A stretch of 64,000 nucleotides of DNA from Paraburkholderia edwinii (GTDB lineage Bacteria; Pseudomonadota; Gammaproteobacteria; Burkholderiales; Burkholderiaceae). Position 1 is the first letter of the stretch; every line of letters begins with the position of its first letter. Under the pieces are notes generated by a model, which did no database searches, was not told where the DNA came from, and worked only from the letters and a program-made list of their open reading frames with translations. The DNA lies in assembly GCF_019428685.1 (NCBI RefSeq), contig NZ_CP080095.1, positions 4,092,001 through 4,156,000 of the forward strand, written 5' to 3'. Below are positions 36,215-44,555 of this stretch, piece by piece. Both the position numbers and the translations under genes were made by a program.

Positions 36215-36637
36215 TCACACCCGGTGAGTAACACGATTGTCAGCGACTCCGTCTATCGGACGCTCAGGCCGCGACGGCAGCCACCTTCCACCGGCAAGCT
36301 GCGTTGCGGGTAGCCGCTGTCTCGCACCGATTTCGTAGAGCGCCATCTGCGCGAGCGCGCCTTCGAAAAACACAGAAGCTTGCCGCAGCTGAAAATCTCC
36401 GCACCCCACTTCGTAGCGGTTCAACTGCTCGAACAATTCACGCGGAACATTCCAGACTTCACCCCAGACAGGCGCCGCCGCGTGATCGAGCACGAGCGCG
36501 GGGCAATGTCCGAGATCGTAAAGGCGCCCTGCCACCCATCCTTCTCCGAGATAGACCGGTGCAGGTTCGTAGCGGGAAAGATCCTGGCGGTGACCGCGCA
36601 TCAGCGTACCGTAGACGAACAACCGGATGGCACTCAT
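36215..36637 (-). CDS. Gamma-glutamylcyclotransferase (AIG2-like) family protein
   Basis: 140 residues starting MSAIRLFVYGTLMRGHRQDL. The FVYGTLMRG motif is the first-strand signature of the GGCT fold, followed by GRLYDLG and the ALVLD...VWGEVW block with downstream RYEVG. Such enzymes cyclise gamma-glutamyl dipeptides or related amides to 5-oxoproline. The catalytic Glu of the family (usually near residue 80) is plausibly in the NRYEVGCGD region. GGGAGGA precedes the ATG. The chromate transporter gene lies immediately upstream on the same strand, with 17 bases between. Confidence 0.82.
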   Translation of the reverse strand: MSAIRLFVYGTLMRGHRQDLSRYEPAPVYLGEGWVAGRLYDLGHCPALVLDHAAAPVWGEVWNVPRELFEQLNRYEVGCGDFQLRQASVFFEGALAQMALYEIGARQRLPATQLAGGRWLPSRPERPIDGVADNRVTHRV

Positions 36638-36654
36638 GCTGGATCCTCCCTGGC

Positions 36655-37875
36655 TTAGGTAACCAGCGAACTGACCGCTACAGCGAGGTAGAGCCAATAG
36701 ACGGGAAGCTTCAGCTTGCCGAGCGTAAAAAGGCTTGCGCCAGCGAGCAAAACGTCAACGCTCGTGGCGGGAATATTCGGCAGAAGCCGCAGCACGGCGT
36801 CAGCAAGAAACGCGGTCGCCGCCGCGCGCGAATAACCTAAGGCGTGCTCGAACCGGGGCGACTGCCGCAGAATGCCGAGCCACCGATGCGCGAACACCGC
36901 GAGCGCGCCCGTAGGCGCGAAGAACGCCATCGTGGCAAGCACGGCCCCGGACACACCGCCGCACAGCTGGCCGAGAAAGGGCACCACATTCAGCAGCGGG
37001 CCCGGCACGATCGCGGAGAGCGTGAAGGCCGTGTTGAACGTATCGGCGCTCACGCCGTGCGCGCCGCCCACAAACAGCGACCGCAGAATCGGGAAAGCGG
37101 AGAATCCGCCACCAAAGAGACTCAGGCTTGCGCCGACCTGCCGCAGCGTGTCGATCGTTCTGCTTGGCACCGCATCGAGCGGCACTAGCGCGAAAACGGT
37201 GAGCGCCACGGCATAGAAGCCGAATGCAGCCCATTCGTGCCGCGCCAATGACGGCAATCTCGCACGTGCGTCCCTGCCCCTGCGAGGCCCCGTCAACCAG
37301 CCAAAGGCGAATGCCCCGCACAGTACGCCGACGAAGACCGCCGGCGCGGGCTCAAGCCACAGCAGCAGCGTGGCGATAGCCGCAATCGCCTGCTCCGGAC
37401 GTTTCTTCAGCAACGAACGCGACTGGCGCCACAGCGTGACAGCGATAAGACAGACGAGCACCACGCGAAATCGCGGCAACACGGCGGGATTGAGAACAGC
37501 GGGGAGTGAATGGTGCAGGTAAGCGAGTGCGAGCGCGACCATCGCGATAAAAAACGGGATGACACTGGCAAGTCCTGCGACGAGCGCTCCGAGCGAACCG
37601 CGCAACGCGTAACCGAGCCCGACAGCGACGTTGCAGGCAACCGGTCCGGGCACTGCCCATGCGATTGCGACGAGGTCGGCGAATGCCTCCTGCGTGAGCA
37701 GCGGCTTGCGCTCGACATAACGGCGCTCCAGTTGCGCCATCAAAGCAAGACCTCCCCAGGAAGTCGCGCTTAGGCCCAGCACCGCAAAAAACAGCGTGAT
37801 CAACCGTTCCCTGACCACGATCTGCTGGACATCTACGCGGTCGCACACTTCGTGAATGTCTAGTGGTTGCATCAA
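36655..37875 (-). CDS. chrA: Chromate transporter, long-chain CHR family
   Basis: 406 residues, two homologous halves of about 200 residues each. Half one starts with FFAVLGLSATSWGGLALMAQLERRYV and includes AIAWAVPGPVACNVAVGLGY; half two contains ASLSLFGGGFSAFPILRSLF and SAIVPGPLLNVVPFLG. The repeated P-G-P motifs with G-G are characteristic of ChrA proton-driven chromate efflux proteins. The first-half motif (TSWGG) departs from the usual FGGG pattern, so substrate specificity is less certain. It lies just upstream of the GGCT gene on the same strand. Confidence 0.82.
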   Translation of the reverse strand: MMQPLDIHEVCDRVDVQQIVVRERLITLFFAVLGLSATSWGGLALMAQLERRYVERKPLLTQEAFADLVAIAWAVPGPVACNVAVGLGYALRGSLGALVAGLASVIPFFIAMVALALAYLHHSLPAVLNPAVLPRFRVVLVCLIAVTLWRQSRSLLKKRPEQAIAAIATLLLWLEPAPAVFVGVLCGAFAFGWLTGPRRGRDARARLPSLARHEWAAFGFYAVALTVFALVPLDAVPSRTIDTLRQVGASLSLFGGGFSAFPILRSLFVGGAHGVSADTFNTAFTLSAIVPGPLLNVVPFLGQLCGGVSGAVLATMAFFAPTGALAVFAHRWLGILRQSPRFEHALGYSRAAATAFLADAVLRLLPNIPATSVDVLLAGASLFTLGKLKLPVYWLYLAVAVSSLVT

Positions 37876-38242
37876 ACCGCCCTAAACGTTGCGACGCGAC
37901 ATCCCGATCTGCGAGCGACTGCGAGAGAACCCACTGCGGACAGGCACGAACCCGTTGTTCAGAATGTTAGCGAGGTGCGGCCAGGCCGTTAGGCGCTTTA
38001 ACGCAGCCCGCTCACACCAGGCGAAGCGAAATAAAGAGTAGAGGCGCAAAGTCATGCGCTTAAGCGATGAATCCTGATAGCTGTATAGCGCGCAATTAAT
38101 GGCTTTTAAATCGACGGCCTTTTCTTAAAGGACTTCGGCACGCGGGAATCGATTCTAAGGTTAAAGATCCGCTGTTCGCCTGGAATTCACAAAAGTTCAG
38201 AATGCTTTGCGCGTTACGCTAAAGCAAAACGGCTCTTAGCCC
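37876..38242. other. Gene-free stretch upstream of the truncated MocR gene
   Basis: About 370 bases with no supported frame, repeat or RNA fold. The chromate gene promoter should lie here on the minus strand. Nothing else is recognised. Confidence 0.4.
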
Positions 38243-38509
38243 GTGTCATGCGTGTCTTGCGCAGGCGTCTCCGATGAAGGAGACGCCCGACCTTTGACGA
38301 ACACCTACAACAGCATCAAGCGGCAAGGCATATTCAGTCCCGGCGACCGATTACCGCCACAGCGGGCGATCGCGAGGGATCTGCGCTTTCACCTGAACAC
38401 GATCAACGCGGCGTTTCGCGAAGCTGCGCGACGCGGCCTGATACGCGGGCATGCGGGCCGCGGCACGATCGTGCTCGCGCATGCGAAGTGTGTTTCGCGG
38501 ATGCTTTAG
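38243..38509 (+). pseudogene. N-terminal winged-helix fragment of a MocR/GntR regulator
   Basis: The frame encodes a GntR-type DNA-binding domain: YNSIKRQGIFSPGDRLPPQRAIARDL, then NTINAAFREAARRGLIRGHAGRGTIVLA. The wording PGDRLPPQR..A and GRGTxV is typical of MocR-type proteins, which continue with a 330-residue aminotransferase-like domain. Here the frame stops 12 codons after the winged helix and no aminotransferase domain follows. The start is unclear: GTG at 38243, or a TTG at 38294 directly before the domain. A free GntR domain might still bind DNA, but a decayed gene is the simpler reading. Confidence 0.6.
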
Positions 38510-38530
38510 CGGAAGTAGCAACCGCCTCTG

Positions 38531-39415
38531 CTACGCCAGCCGCAACCCCCACAACACATCAAGCACGTGTTGCGTAGAGCGCTCAACGTACCCTGCACGA
38601 TGGGCAATGCCGAGCCGACGCCACAGCGCCGGACGCAGCGGACGCATGACAACGCGCTGGTCGGGCAATGGCGTCGTGGCCTCATGCGGCAACAACGCCG
38701 CACCGTAACCGGCTCCGACCAGACTCTTGATCGCGTCGTTGTAGTTGAGCTGAATGCGCGGCACAGGGTGGTGTCCCGCGGTCGCGAACCACTCCGCGGT
38801 CAGACGCGAAAGACGCGTGGTCGCGTCATTGAGAATGAGCGGCCGGGACGCAAGCCATTCCGGCGTGACACGTGCCGGACATGCCCAATGCGCCGGCACA
38901 AACGCCATCACGGGGTCGCGGCGCCAGGGCTTGATCACGAGTCCAGCCACTGGCGGCTGAGGTAGTGCGACGAGCCCGACATCGAGCGTTCCATCCGCCA
39001 GCCGCGACAGCGTTTCCTGCGAAGTCAGTACTGCAACCTGAATGTCGATACCGGGATGGTGCTCGCGCAGCACCTCGAGCGCTTGCGGCAACAAATGCGC
39101 GATTGCGCCGGTCGACGCACCGAGCCGCGCGCGCCCTTCAAGCCCCTGCACCTGACGTTGAATATCGTCTAGCGCCTGCTCTGCGTCAGCCAGCAACCGG
39201 CGCGCGCGCTCCACCAGCACCTCGCCAATCGCCGATGGCCTGACATGTCCGCGCTTGCGCGACAGCAGCGGAGCCCCAATGCGGTCTTCAAGTTCGGCGA
39301 TGTGAAGGCTCACGGTCGGCGGCGCCAGATTCAATGCACGCGCCGCATCGGCAAATGAGCCACGGTCGGCAATCGCGACCAGTGTGCGCAAGCGGTCGAG
39401 GCTGATCTCTCGCAT
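38531..39415 (-). CDS. LysR-family regulator, divergent from argC
   Basis: 294 residues. The winged helix ([42 protein letters not shown]) and effector domain are complete. It is transcribed away from argC with a 128-base gap, and an ATTCAG-N5-CTGAAT repeat lies 13 bases upstream of its start. It may control the adjacent argC-type gene. Confidence 0.88.
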   Translation of the reverse strand: MREISLDRLRTLVAIADRGSFADAARALNLAPPTVSLHIAELEDRIGAPLLSRKRGHVRPSAIGEVLVERARRLLADAEQALDDIQRQVQGLEGRARLGASTGAIAHLLPQALEVLREHHPGIDIQVAVLTSQETLSRLADGTLDVGLVALPQPPVAGLVIKPWRRDPVMAFVPAHWACPARVTPEWLASRPLILNDATTRLSRLTAEWFATAGHHPVPRIQLNYNDAIKSLVGAGYGAALLPHEATTPLPDQRVVMRPLRPALWRRLGIAHRAGYVERSTQHVLDVLWGLRLA

Positions 39416-39427
39416 GTCGGCGTCCTC

Positions 39428-39444
39428 ATTCAGAAAAACTGAAT
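39428..39444. promoter_or_regulatory. Candidate LysR box between LysR gene and argC
   Basis: ATTCAG-AAAAA-CTGAAT is a perfect 6-bp inverted repeat containing a T-N11-A core. It is placed in the LysR/argC divergent interval, as expected for an autoregulated LysR operator. Confidence 0.5.
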
Positions 39445-39543
39445 ATCCACGTTATGAAATTCAACTTTCCCTATTCTAGCCGCTCAAGGAATATGGAGCC
39501 CTTGCTAGCACCTACCCCTCACCGCCACCGGAGCATTCCACGT

Positions 39544-40473
39544 ATGAGCTCTCCCGTTGTGTTTATCGACGGCGACCAAGGCACCACCGGCTTGCAAATC
39601 CACGAACGGCTGCGCAACCGGACCGACCTTAGCCTGCTCACGCTCGCCGCCGCAGAGCGCAAAGATCCGCGGCGTCGCGCGGAGGCCATCAACGCCTGCG
39701 ACATCGCCATCCTCTGTTTGCCGGATGCTGCCGCGCGCGAAGCCGTGGAGTCCATTGTCAATCCCGCCGTCCGGGTGATCGACGCCAGTTCCGCGCATCG
39801 CACGCAGCCGGACTGGACCTACGGCTTTCCGGAAATGACGCAGGGACAGGCCGAGCGCATCGCCAACGCACGCCGGGTCACCAATCCAGGTTGCTATCCG
39901 ACCGGTGCGATTGGCCTATTGCGTCCGCTGTTGCAGGCTGGACTCATACCTGGCGATTACCCTCTCAGCATCCACGCGGTGTCCGGCTACTCAGGCCGCG
40001 GGCGTGCCGGCGTGGAGGAGCACGAGGGACCAGGCGCCGCCCACGCATCTTCATTCCAGGTATATGGTCTCGAACTCGAGCACAAGCACGCCCCGGAGAT
40101 CCAGCAGCATGCCGGGCTCGCGCAGCGTCCCATCTTCGTCCCTGCGTATGGTTCGTTCCGTCAGGGCATTGTGCTAACGGTACCGCTGGCGACGCGGCTG
40201 CTGGCGCCGGGCGTGGATGGCGCCACGTTGCATGCATGCCTCGCGAGCCACTATGCCGAGGCGGCCCACGTACGTGTCGTGCCGCTGAACGAATCGCGTG
40301 GCTTGAAACATCTGGATCCGCAAGCGCTGAACGGCACGAACGACATGCGCTTGAGCGTATTTCCCAACATGGAACACGGGCATGTCCTGCTGTCCGCGGT
40401 TTTCGATAACCTTGGCAAAGGCGCGTCCGGCGCAGCGGTTCAGAACCTGAATCTGATGCTCACGCGGCAATAG
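39544..40473 (+). CDS. argC: N-acetyl-gamma-glutamyl-phosphate reductase, type 2
   Basis: 309 residues from [21 protein letters not shown]. The NADP-binding [10 protein letters not shown], catalytic Cys117 in [22 protein letters not shown] and the HKHAPEI motif are those of the short (type 2) ArgC enzymes. It reduces N-acetyl-glutamyl phosphate to the semialdehyde in arginine synthesis. It stands alone without other arg genes and next to a LysR gene, so it may be a second, specialised copy. The ATG at 39544 is preceded by GGAG; the 30-residue extension in the long frame is not conserved-looking. Confidence 0.9.
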   Translation: MSSPVVFIDGDQGTTGLQIHERLRNRTDLSLLTLAAAERKDPRRRAEAINACDIAILCLPDAAAREAVESIVNPAVRVIDASSAHRTQPDWTYGFPEMTQGQAERIANARRVTNPGCYPTGAIGLLRPLLQAGLIPGDYPLSIHAVSGYSGRGRAGVEEHEGPGAAHASSFQVYGLELEHKHAPEIQQHAGLAQRPIFVPAYGSFRQGIVLTVPLATRLLAPGVDGATLHACLASHYAEAAHVRVVPLNESRGLKHLDPQALNGTNDMRLSVFPNMEHGHVLLSAVFDNLGKGASGAAVQNLNLMLTRQ

Positions 40474-40751
40474 TGGCCGATGGCCTGGGCCCATCCCTAC
40501 ACCCACGGCTTGCCCGCGTTCTCACTTCGCCGTCCCCGTCTTTTCGTTCAAGACGATGCGACTCAAGCGCTCGGCCGCATCGGCGCGTCACGCCCGTGCG
40601 CGCCGTCCAGTTGGCGAAGAGAGCACGTTGCACTATGCTCATAGCAAGCAGGACGCAGCCGGCGAAGCCCGTTCTGCTCGCGCAAATTCAAAGCCTTGTC
40701 GATGTCGATCGCGAACCCGAAGGTAGCCAGTTTTAACCCAGCGAGGGCGAA

Positions 40752-41030
40752 ATGCGGCGAACCCTGTCCCGGTATGCGCTTGCCTTGATGGCCCTGATGT
40801 CTTTGGGAAGCTTTTCGCAGTTTGTCTCGGCGCAGTCGGAGTGCGCAGCGACAAACCAGAACGATGACCAGATATGCAGCGTGAGTTGTCCGCTCGGCGA
40901 GACCGCTTCCTGCAACGGCGGCATAGGCTCCAGCGCGCCAAAGTGCGCTTGCTCCGGCGGGAGCACCTCACTTGACTCCACTGTTAGCGAATACCGCGAA
41001 ACCAGTACGTCGCGTAACAATGGGCGCTGA
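40752..41030 (+). CDS. Small secreted cysteine-rich protein
   Basis: 92 residues: a basic N-region and hydrophobic core (MRRTLSRYALALMALMSLGSF..VSAQ) form a signal peptide. The mature part carries six cysteines (C-x11-C-x3-C-x7-C-x10-C-x1-C, approximately) in a Ser/Gly-rich background (CSVSCPLGETASCNGG, CACSGGS). The pattern suggests a disulphide-stabilised periplasmic or exported peptide; the Ser-rich tail looks unfolded. No family is recognised. Confidence 0.65.
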   Translation: MRRTLSRYALALMALMSLGSFSQFVSAQSECAATNQNDDQICSVSCPLGETASCNGGIGSSAPKCACSGGSTSLDSTVSEYRETSTSRNNGR

Positions 41031-41182
41031 AGACAAACCCCTCTCGTTGTCGCCCAGCACGAACCGTCTTTTTGCATACCATCAGCATTCCTGAACCCTG
41101 CGATCGTCGGTCCATCTAATCCGGATAGCGATTCCTCTCGACGCATCAGGTTCTCTTTCGCAGACGCGACAAGGAGACGGCC

Positions 41183-42649
41183 ATGGTGTTTCTGAACGAC
41201 CCGGACGGCAAGCGGCTTCCGATCAAGCTCGACACGACCACCAACGGCGAATTCATGCCGATTCCGCTCGAGCCGGTTCATCATGAGGCGCGTCGCCTCG
41301 CATTCGACGCCGCGGGCGATCATGCAAAACGCCTCGCGCTCGACAGACGCAGTTTTCTCGTCACCGCCTGCGGGGCGGCGACCGCGCTGCTCGGCATGAA
41401 CGATGCCTACGCCAAAGCCGGCCTGACCGGCGGATTCTTCGATGTGCCTTCCGAAGCCGCGCGCGATCTGCAACTTGCGCGCTCAACGCTCGACGGATCG
41501 GAGTTTATCTTCGACGTGCAAGGGCACTTCGTGAATCCAACCGGCGCGTGGACCAAGCGGCTGCCGCCCGGCGCGAGGCCGCTGCGGTTTCCGAAAACGG
41601 CGCATTGCGCTGCGGCGCCAGGCGCGGGGCGGCTCGGCTATCTGCAGTGCATCGGGTCCGACGAATTCGTCAAGGACATCTTCCTCGACTCCGACACCGA
41701 CCTGATTGTGCTGTCGTTCGTCCCATCGACGCGCGAGGACGAACCGCTCACGATCGAGGAAGCGCAAGCGACGGCCCGCATTGTCGAGCGACTCGACGGC
41801 ACGCACCGCGTCTATATTCACGGCCGCGTCAATCCGAACCAGCCGGGCGACCTCGAAGGCATGGACGAACTCGCCGAACGCTACAAAATCTCGGCGTGGA
41901 AAACGTACACGCAATGGGGTCCCACGGGCGTGGGCTTCTTCATGGACGACGATCCCGGCATCGCGATGATCGAGAAAGCGCGCAAGCTTGGCGTGAAGAA
42001 CATCGCGATCCATAAGGGCATTCCGTTCGGCGAGAGATCGTATGAGCACTCGACGTGCGTCGACATCGGGCGGGTAGCCAAACGCTATCCGGACGTCAAC
42101 TTCCTGATCTATCACTCGGGCTTCGTGCCGGGCGCCGGCGAGGGACCGTACGACCCACGCCGTCCCGACGGCGTCGACGCACTCGTCACCAGCCTGCGCG
42201 AAAACGACGTGAAGCCGGGCTCGAACGTCTATGCGGAACTCGGATCGACGTGGCGTTTCGCGATGCGCGACCCCAACACCGCCGCGCATACGCTAGGCAA
42301 GCTACTGAAGTCGTGCGGCGAGAAGAATGTGCTGTGGGGCACGGATTCGATCTGGTATGGCTCGCCGCAGGATCAGATTCAGGCCTTCCGCACGTTTCAG
42401 ATTGCAGCGCCATTGCGCGACAAGTATGGCTACCCGGAGATCACGCCGGCGCTGCGCGCGAACATTTTCGGGCTCAACGCACTGAAGATCTATCCGGTTC
42501 CGGACGACGTACTGCGCAAGTATGTGAAAAGCGACAGGATCGCCGCCGAACGTCACGAATATCTCGCCGAGCGGCCGGATCCAAGCTTCGTGACGCACGG
42601 TCCGAGAACACGTCGCGAGTTTTTGAATCTGAAGGCGTGGGGAGCGTGA
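41183..42649 (+). CDS. Tat-signal amidohydrolase family protein
   Basis: 488 residues. After about 50 N-terminal residues comes LALDRRSFLVTACGAATALLGMNDAYA, a twin-arginine-type signal located far inside the protein. The catalytic part is amidohydrolase-2-like: FIFDVQGHFVNP, YIHGRVNPN, KNIAIHKG, NFLIYHSGFVPGAG and the late LWGTDSIWYGSP. The first motif has QGH instead of the usual HxH, while later His and Asp residues are kept. The start ATG follows GACAAGGAGACGGCC. Whether the N-terminal extension is translated or an internal start is used cannot be seen. Substrate unknown. Confidence 0.82.
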   Translation: MVFLNDPDGKRLPIKLDTTTNGEFMPIPLEPVHHEARRLAFDAAGDHAKRLALDRRSFLVTACGAATALLGMNDAYAKAGLTGGFFDVPSEAARDLQLARSTLDGSEFIFDVQGHFVNPTGAWTKRLPPGARPLRFPKTAHCAAAPGAGRLGYLQCIGSDEFVKDIFLDSDTDLIVLSFVPSTREDEPLTIEEAQATARIVERLDGTHRVYIHGRVNPNQPGDLEGMDELAERYKISAWKTYTQWGPTGVGFFMDDDPGIAMIEKARKLGVKNIAIHKGIPFGERSYEHSTCVDIGRVAKRYPDVNFLIYHSGFVPGAGEGPYDPRRPDGVDALVTSLRENDVKPGSNVYAELGSTWRFAMRDPNTAAHTLGKLLKSCGEKNVLWGTDSIWYGSPQDQIQAFRTFQIAAPLRDKYGYPEITPALRANIFGLNALKIYPVPDDVLRKYVKSDRIAAERHEYLAERPDPSFVTHGPRTRREFLNLKAWGA

Positions 42650-42688
42650 GCACAAGCTCCGCGCAAACCGGCTACATCGGATCCGGCT

Positions 42689-43558
42689 CTACCCGCCCCG
42701 CTCTTCTTTCAACCAGTCACGAAGGCTGCAAAGCGCCTTATCCGACCGATTGCTCATCGCGCAGAAAGCGAAGACAGCGCCGCTCGGTTGGAAGCCAAGT
42801 GGGGCAACCAGCCTTTCTTGCGACAGTTCGCGCTCGACGAGCAATGCAGGTGCGATCGCGACACCGAGACCAGCGGCCGCCGCTTCGAGAAGCAACGACA
42901 AGTGGTCAAAGCGGCGGCCACCCGCAAACATGGCGGGATCGACTTCATTGCGGGACGCCCAGTCCTCCCACGCCTGAGGGCGCGATGTGGTGTGCAGGAG
43001 CGGTTGGCCTCGCAGATCTGTCGGCGATGCAATTCGATGCGGCCAGTCCGGCGCGCAGACCGGGCCGATGGTTTCTTCGAACAGGCTCACTGCCTCGACC
43101 TCCGCCGGCCAGCTTCGGTCGCTAACGATCAGGCAATCGACGACATGTCGCTGCAAATCATCGATCGTCGTACTGGTCTGCAGACGGATTCGAACGTCGG
43201 GATGCGCCGCCTCGAATCGGTCGAGCCGCGGGATCAGCCAGTTCGACAGAAAACTGCCGGGCGCGCCTAGAACGATTTCGGTTATCGCGGCTTGTTCGGC
43301 AATCTCCGCGCAACGGGTTTCGAGCAGCGCGAACGCATGTTCGGTAGCGAGCTTCAGGCTCTGCCCTTCAGCGGTCAACCGCACGCCGCCCGCGTGGCGC
43401 ACGAACATCGCTTTGCCAAGCCACTGCTCGAGTTGACGAATCTGATGGCTCACCGCGCTGTGGGTCACGTGCAGTTCCTGCGCGGCCGCGGAAAGGCTGA
43501 GTTGGCGGGCTGCTGCATCGAAGGCGCGCAGCGCATTGAGCGGGGGAAGTCGGCGCAT
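42689..43558 (-). CDS. LysR-family regulator, GcvA-like
   Basis: 289 residues with the GcvA-type start MRRLPPLNALRAFDAAARQLSLSAAAQELHVTHSAVSHQIRQLE, followed by an effector domain including GAPGSFLSNWLIPRLDRFE. It is divergent from the cupin gene at 43669 with a 110-base interval, so the cupin gene is a likely target. It converges on the amidohydrolase gene. Confidence 0.88.
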   Translation of the reverse strand: MRRLPPLNALRAFDAAARQLSLSAAAQELHVTHSAVSHQIRQLEQWLGKAMFVRHAGGVRLTAEGQSLKLATEHAFALLETRCAEIAEQAAITEIVLGAPGSFLSNWLIPRLDRFEAAHPDVRIRLQTSTTIDDLQRHVVDCLIVSDRSWPAEVEAVSLFEETIGPVCAPDWPHRIASPTDLRGQPLLHTTSRPQAWEDWASRNEVDPAMFAGGRRFDHLSLLLEAAAAGLGVAIAPALLVERELSQERLVAPLGFQPSGAVFAFCAMSNRSDKALCSLRDWLKEERGG

Positions 43559-43668
43559 GAGGGAAAGACGTCGATTTAATTCACATCATTGTGCACAAAT
43601 TTATCGTTACCCTGCCGATCGCTCTCGCGGTTAGAGTCAAGTCGACACCCCGCAATCAGGAGGCTTGA

Positions 43669-43998
43669 GTGCACGACAAAGACATTCCCTTGGCCAATGC
43701 CAAGGTTCTCTATAAAACACTGCTCACGGAGCAGGGCTATGCGGTCTCGCAAACCACGGTCCGCGCCGGCGGCGAAACACAGTGGCACCACCATACGCAT
43801 GTGAGAGATCGCTTCGTCGTCGTGCAAGGCGTCTTGACGGTCGAAACGAAAACAGGCGAGCTTGTCGACAGAATGCAAGTTCACGATCACTACACTGTCG
43901 AGCCCGGTGTCGTACACCACGTCATGAACGAGACGGCCGACGACGTGGTGTACATCATGATTCAATCGGGCGGAGCACGCGACATCGTGCTCACATGA
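43669..43998 (+). CDS. Small single-domain cupin protein
   Basis: 109 residues from a GTG start with AGGAGG 5-10 bases upstream. The cupin motif 1 is visible as TQWHHHTHVRDRFVVVQG, with the metal His residues, and motif 2 as EPGVVHHVMN. These bind Fe, Zn or Mn in isomerases, dioxygenases or storage folds; specificity unknown. A 26-base perfect palindrome lies 30 bases after the stop. Confidence 0.82.
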   Translation: MHDKDIPLANAKVLYKTLLTEQGYAVSQTTVRAGGETQWHHHTHVRDRFVVVQGVLTVETKTGELVDRMQVHDHYTVEPGVVHHVMNETADDVVYIMIQSGGARDIVLT

Positions 43999-44027
43999 GG
44001 ACAAGATTCGCAGGTCGCTTGTTGTGA

Positions 44028-44053
44028 CGGTATCGGTCAATTGACCGATACCG
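44028..44053. terminator. 26-base perfect palindrome after the cupin gene
   Basis: CGGTATCGGTCAA is followed directly by its reverse complement. It could fold as a strong hairpin terminator for the plus-strand cupin gene, though the following T-run is weak (CTATGTG). It also matches the size of a regulatory operator. Confidence 0.55.
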
Positions 44054-44176
44054 CTATGTGCTGCGCAACATTAGCTTTTCTTAATCAAAGTTAGGTAAAT
44101 TAGCTTTTCTGGTTTCGGTCGTAGCGGCACACTGGGCCATCCGCGTCTTGCTCCTATGCAAGGTCAGGAGGCAATC

Positions 44177-44530
44177 ATGGCTATTTATACCGGGAAGCTC
44201 GCCAGGTTCTACAGTGCAATTCAGCATCGACGTGAACCGGTTATATACGCATCCACGATAGGTCCCGCCAACAGGCTCGGGCTCTATGCAGCGCTGGCGG
44301 ACAATCCGTCGTCGGCAGAAGAGCTCGCAAGTCAAACCAGAACAGAATTGCGCTGCGTGCGAGAGTGGCTGGCCGACCTCGCTGCTTCCGGCTATCTCCA
44401 GTACGACGCAGCTAGCGAACGATACTGGATGACCGAGCAGCAGGCCCATGCGCTCGCCCACAAGGCTGGCGACGCTTTCATCAAAGGCGCATTTGCGACC
44501 TGGCGCAACGCGAAGCTATTCGCGAGATGA
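44177..44530 (+). CDS. N-terminal winged-helix fragment of a methyltransferase
   Basis: 117 residues from MAIYTGKLARFYSAIQHRREP, preceded by AGGAGG. The sequence (NRLGLYAALADNPSSAEELASQTRTELRCVREWLADLAASGYL...) is the winged-helix dimerisation domain that normally precedes a SAM-binding Rossmann domain in class I methyltransferases of about 350 residues. The frame ends at residue 117 and no GxGxG motif follows. It may be a decayed gene or a stand-alone domain; I prefer truncation. Confidence 0.6.
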   Translation: MAIYTGKLARFYSAIQHRREPVIYASTIGPANRLGLYAALADNPSSAEELASQTRTELRCVREWLADLAASGYLQYDAASERYWMTEQQAHALAHKAGDAFIKGAFATWRNAKLFAR

Positions 44531-44555
44531 AGCAACCCGATCGACGCTCCGCGAC

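Noticed and set aside
44028..44053. Recombination or attachment site
   Set aside because: The palindrome follows the cupin gene stop and has no second copy in the window; a hairpin is the simpler explanation.
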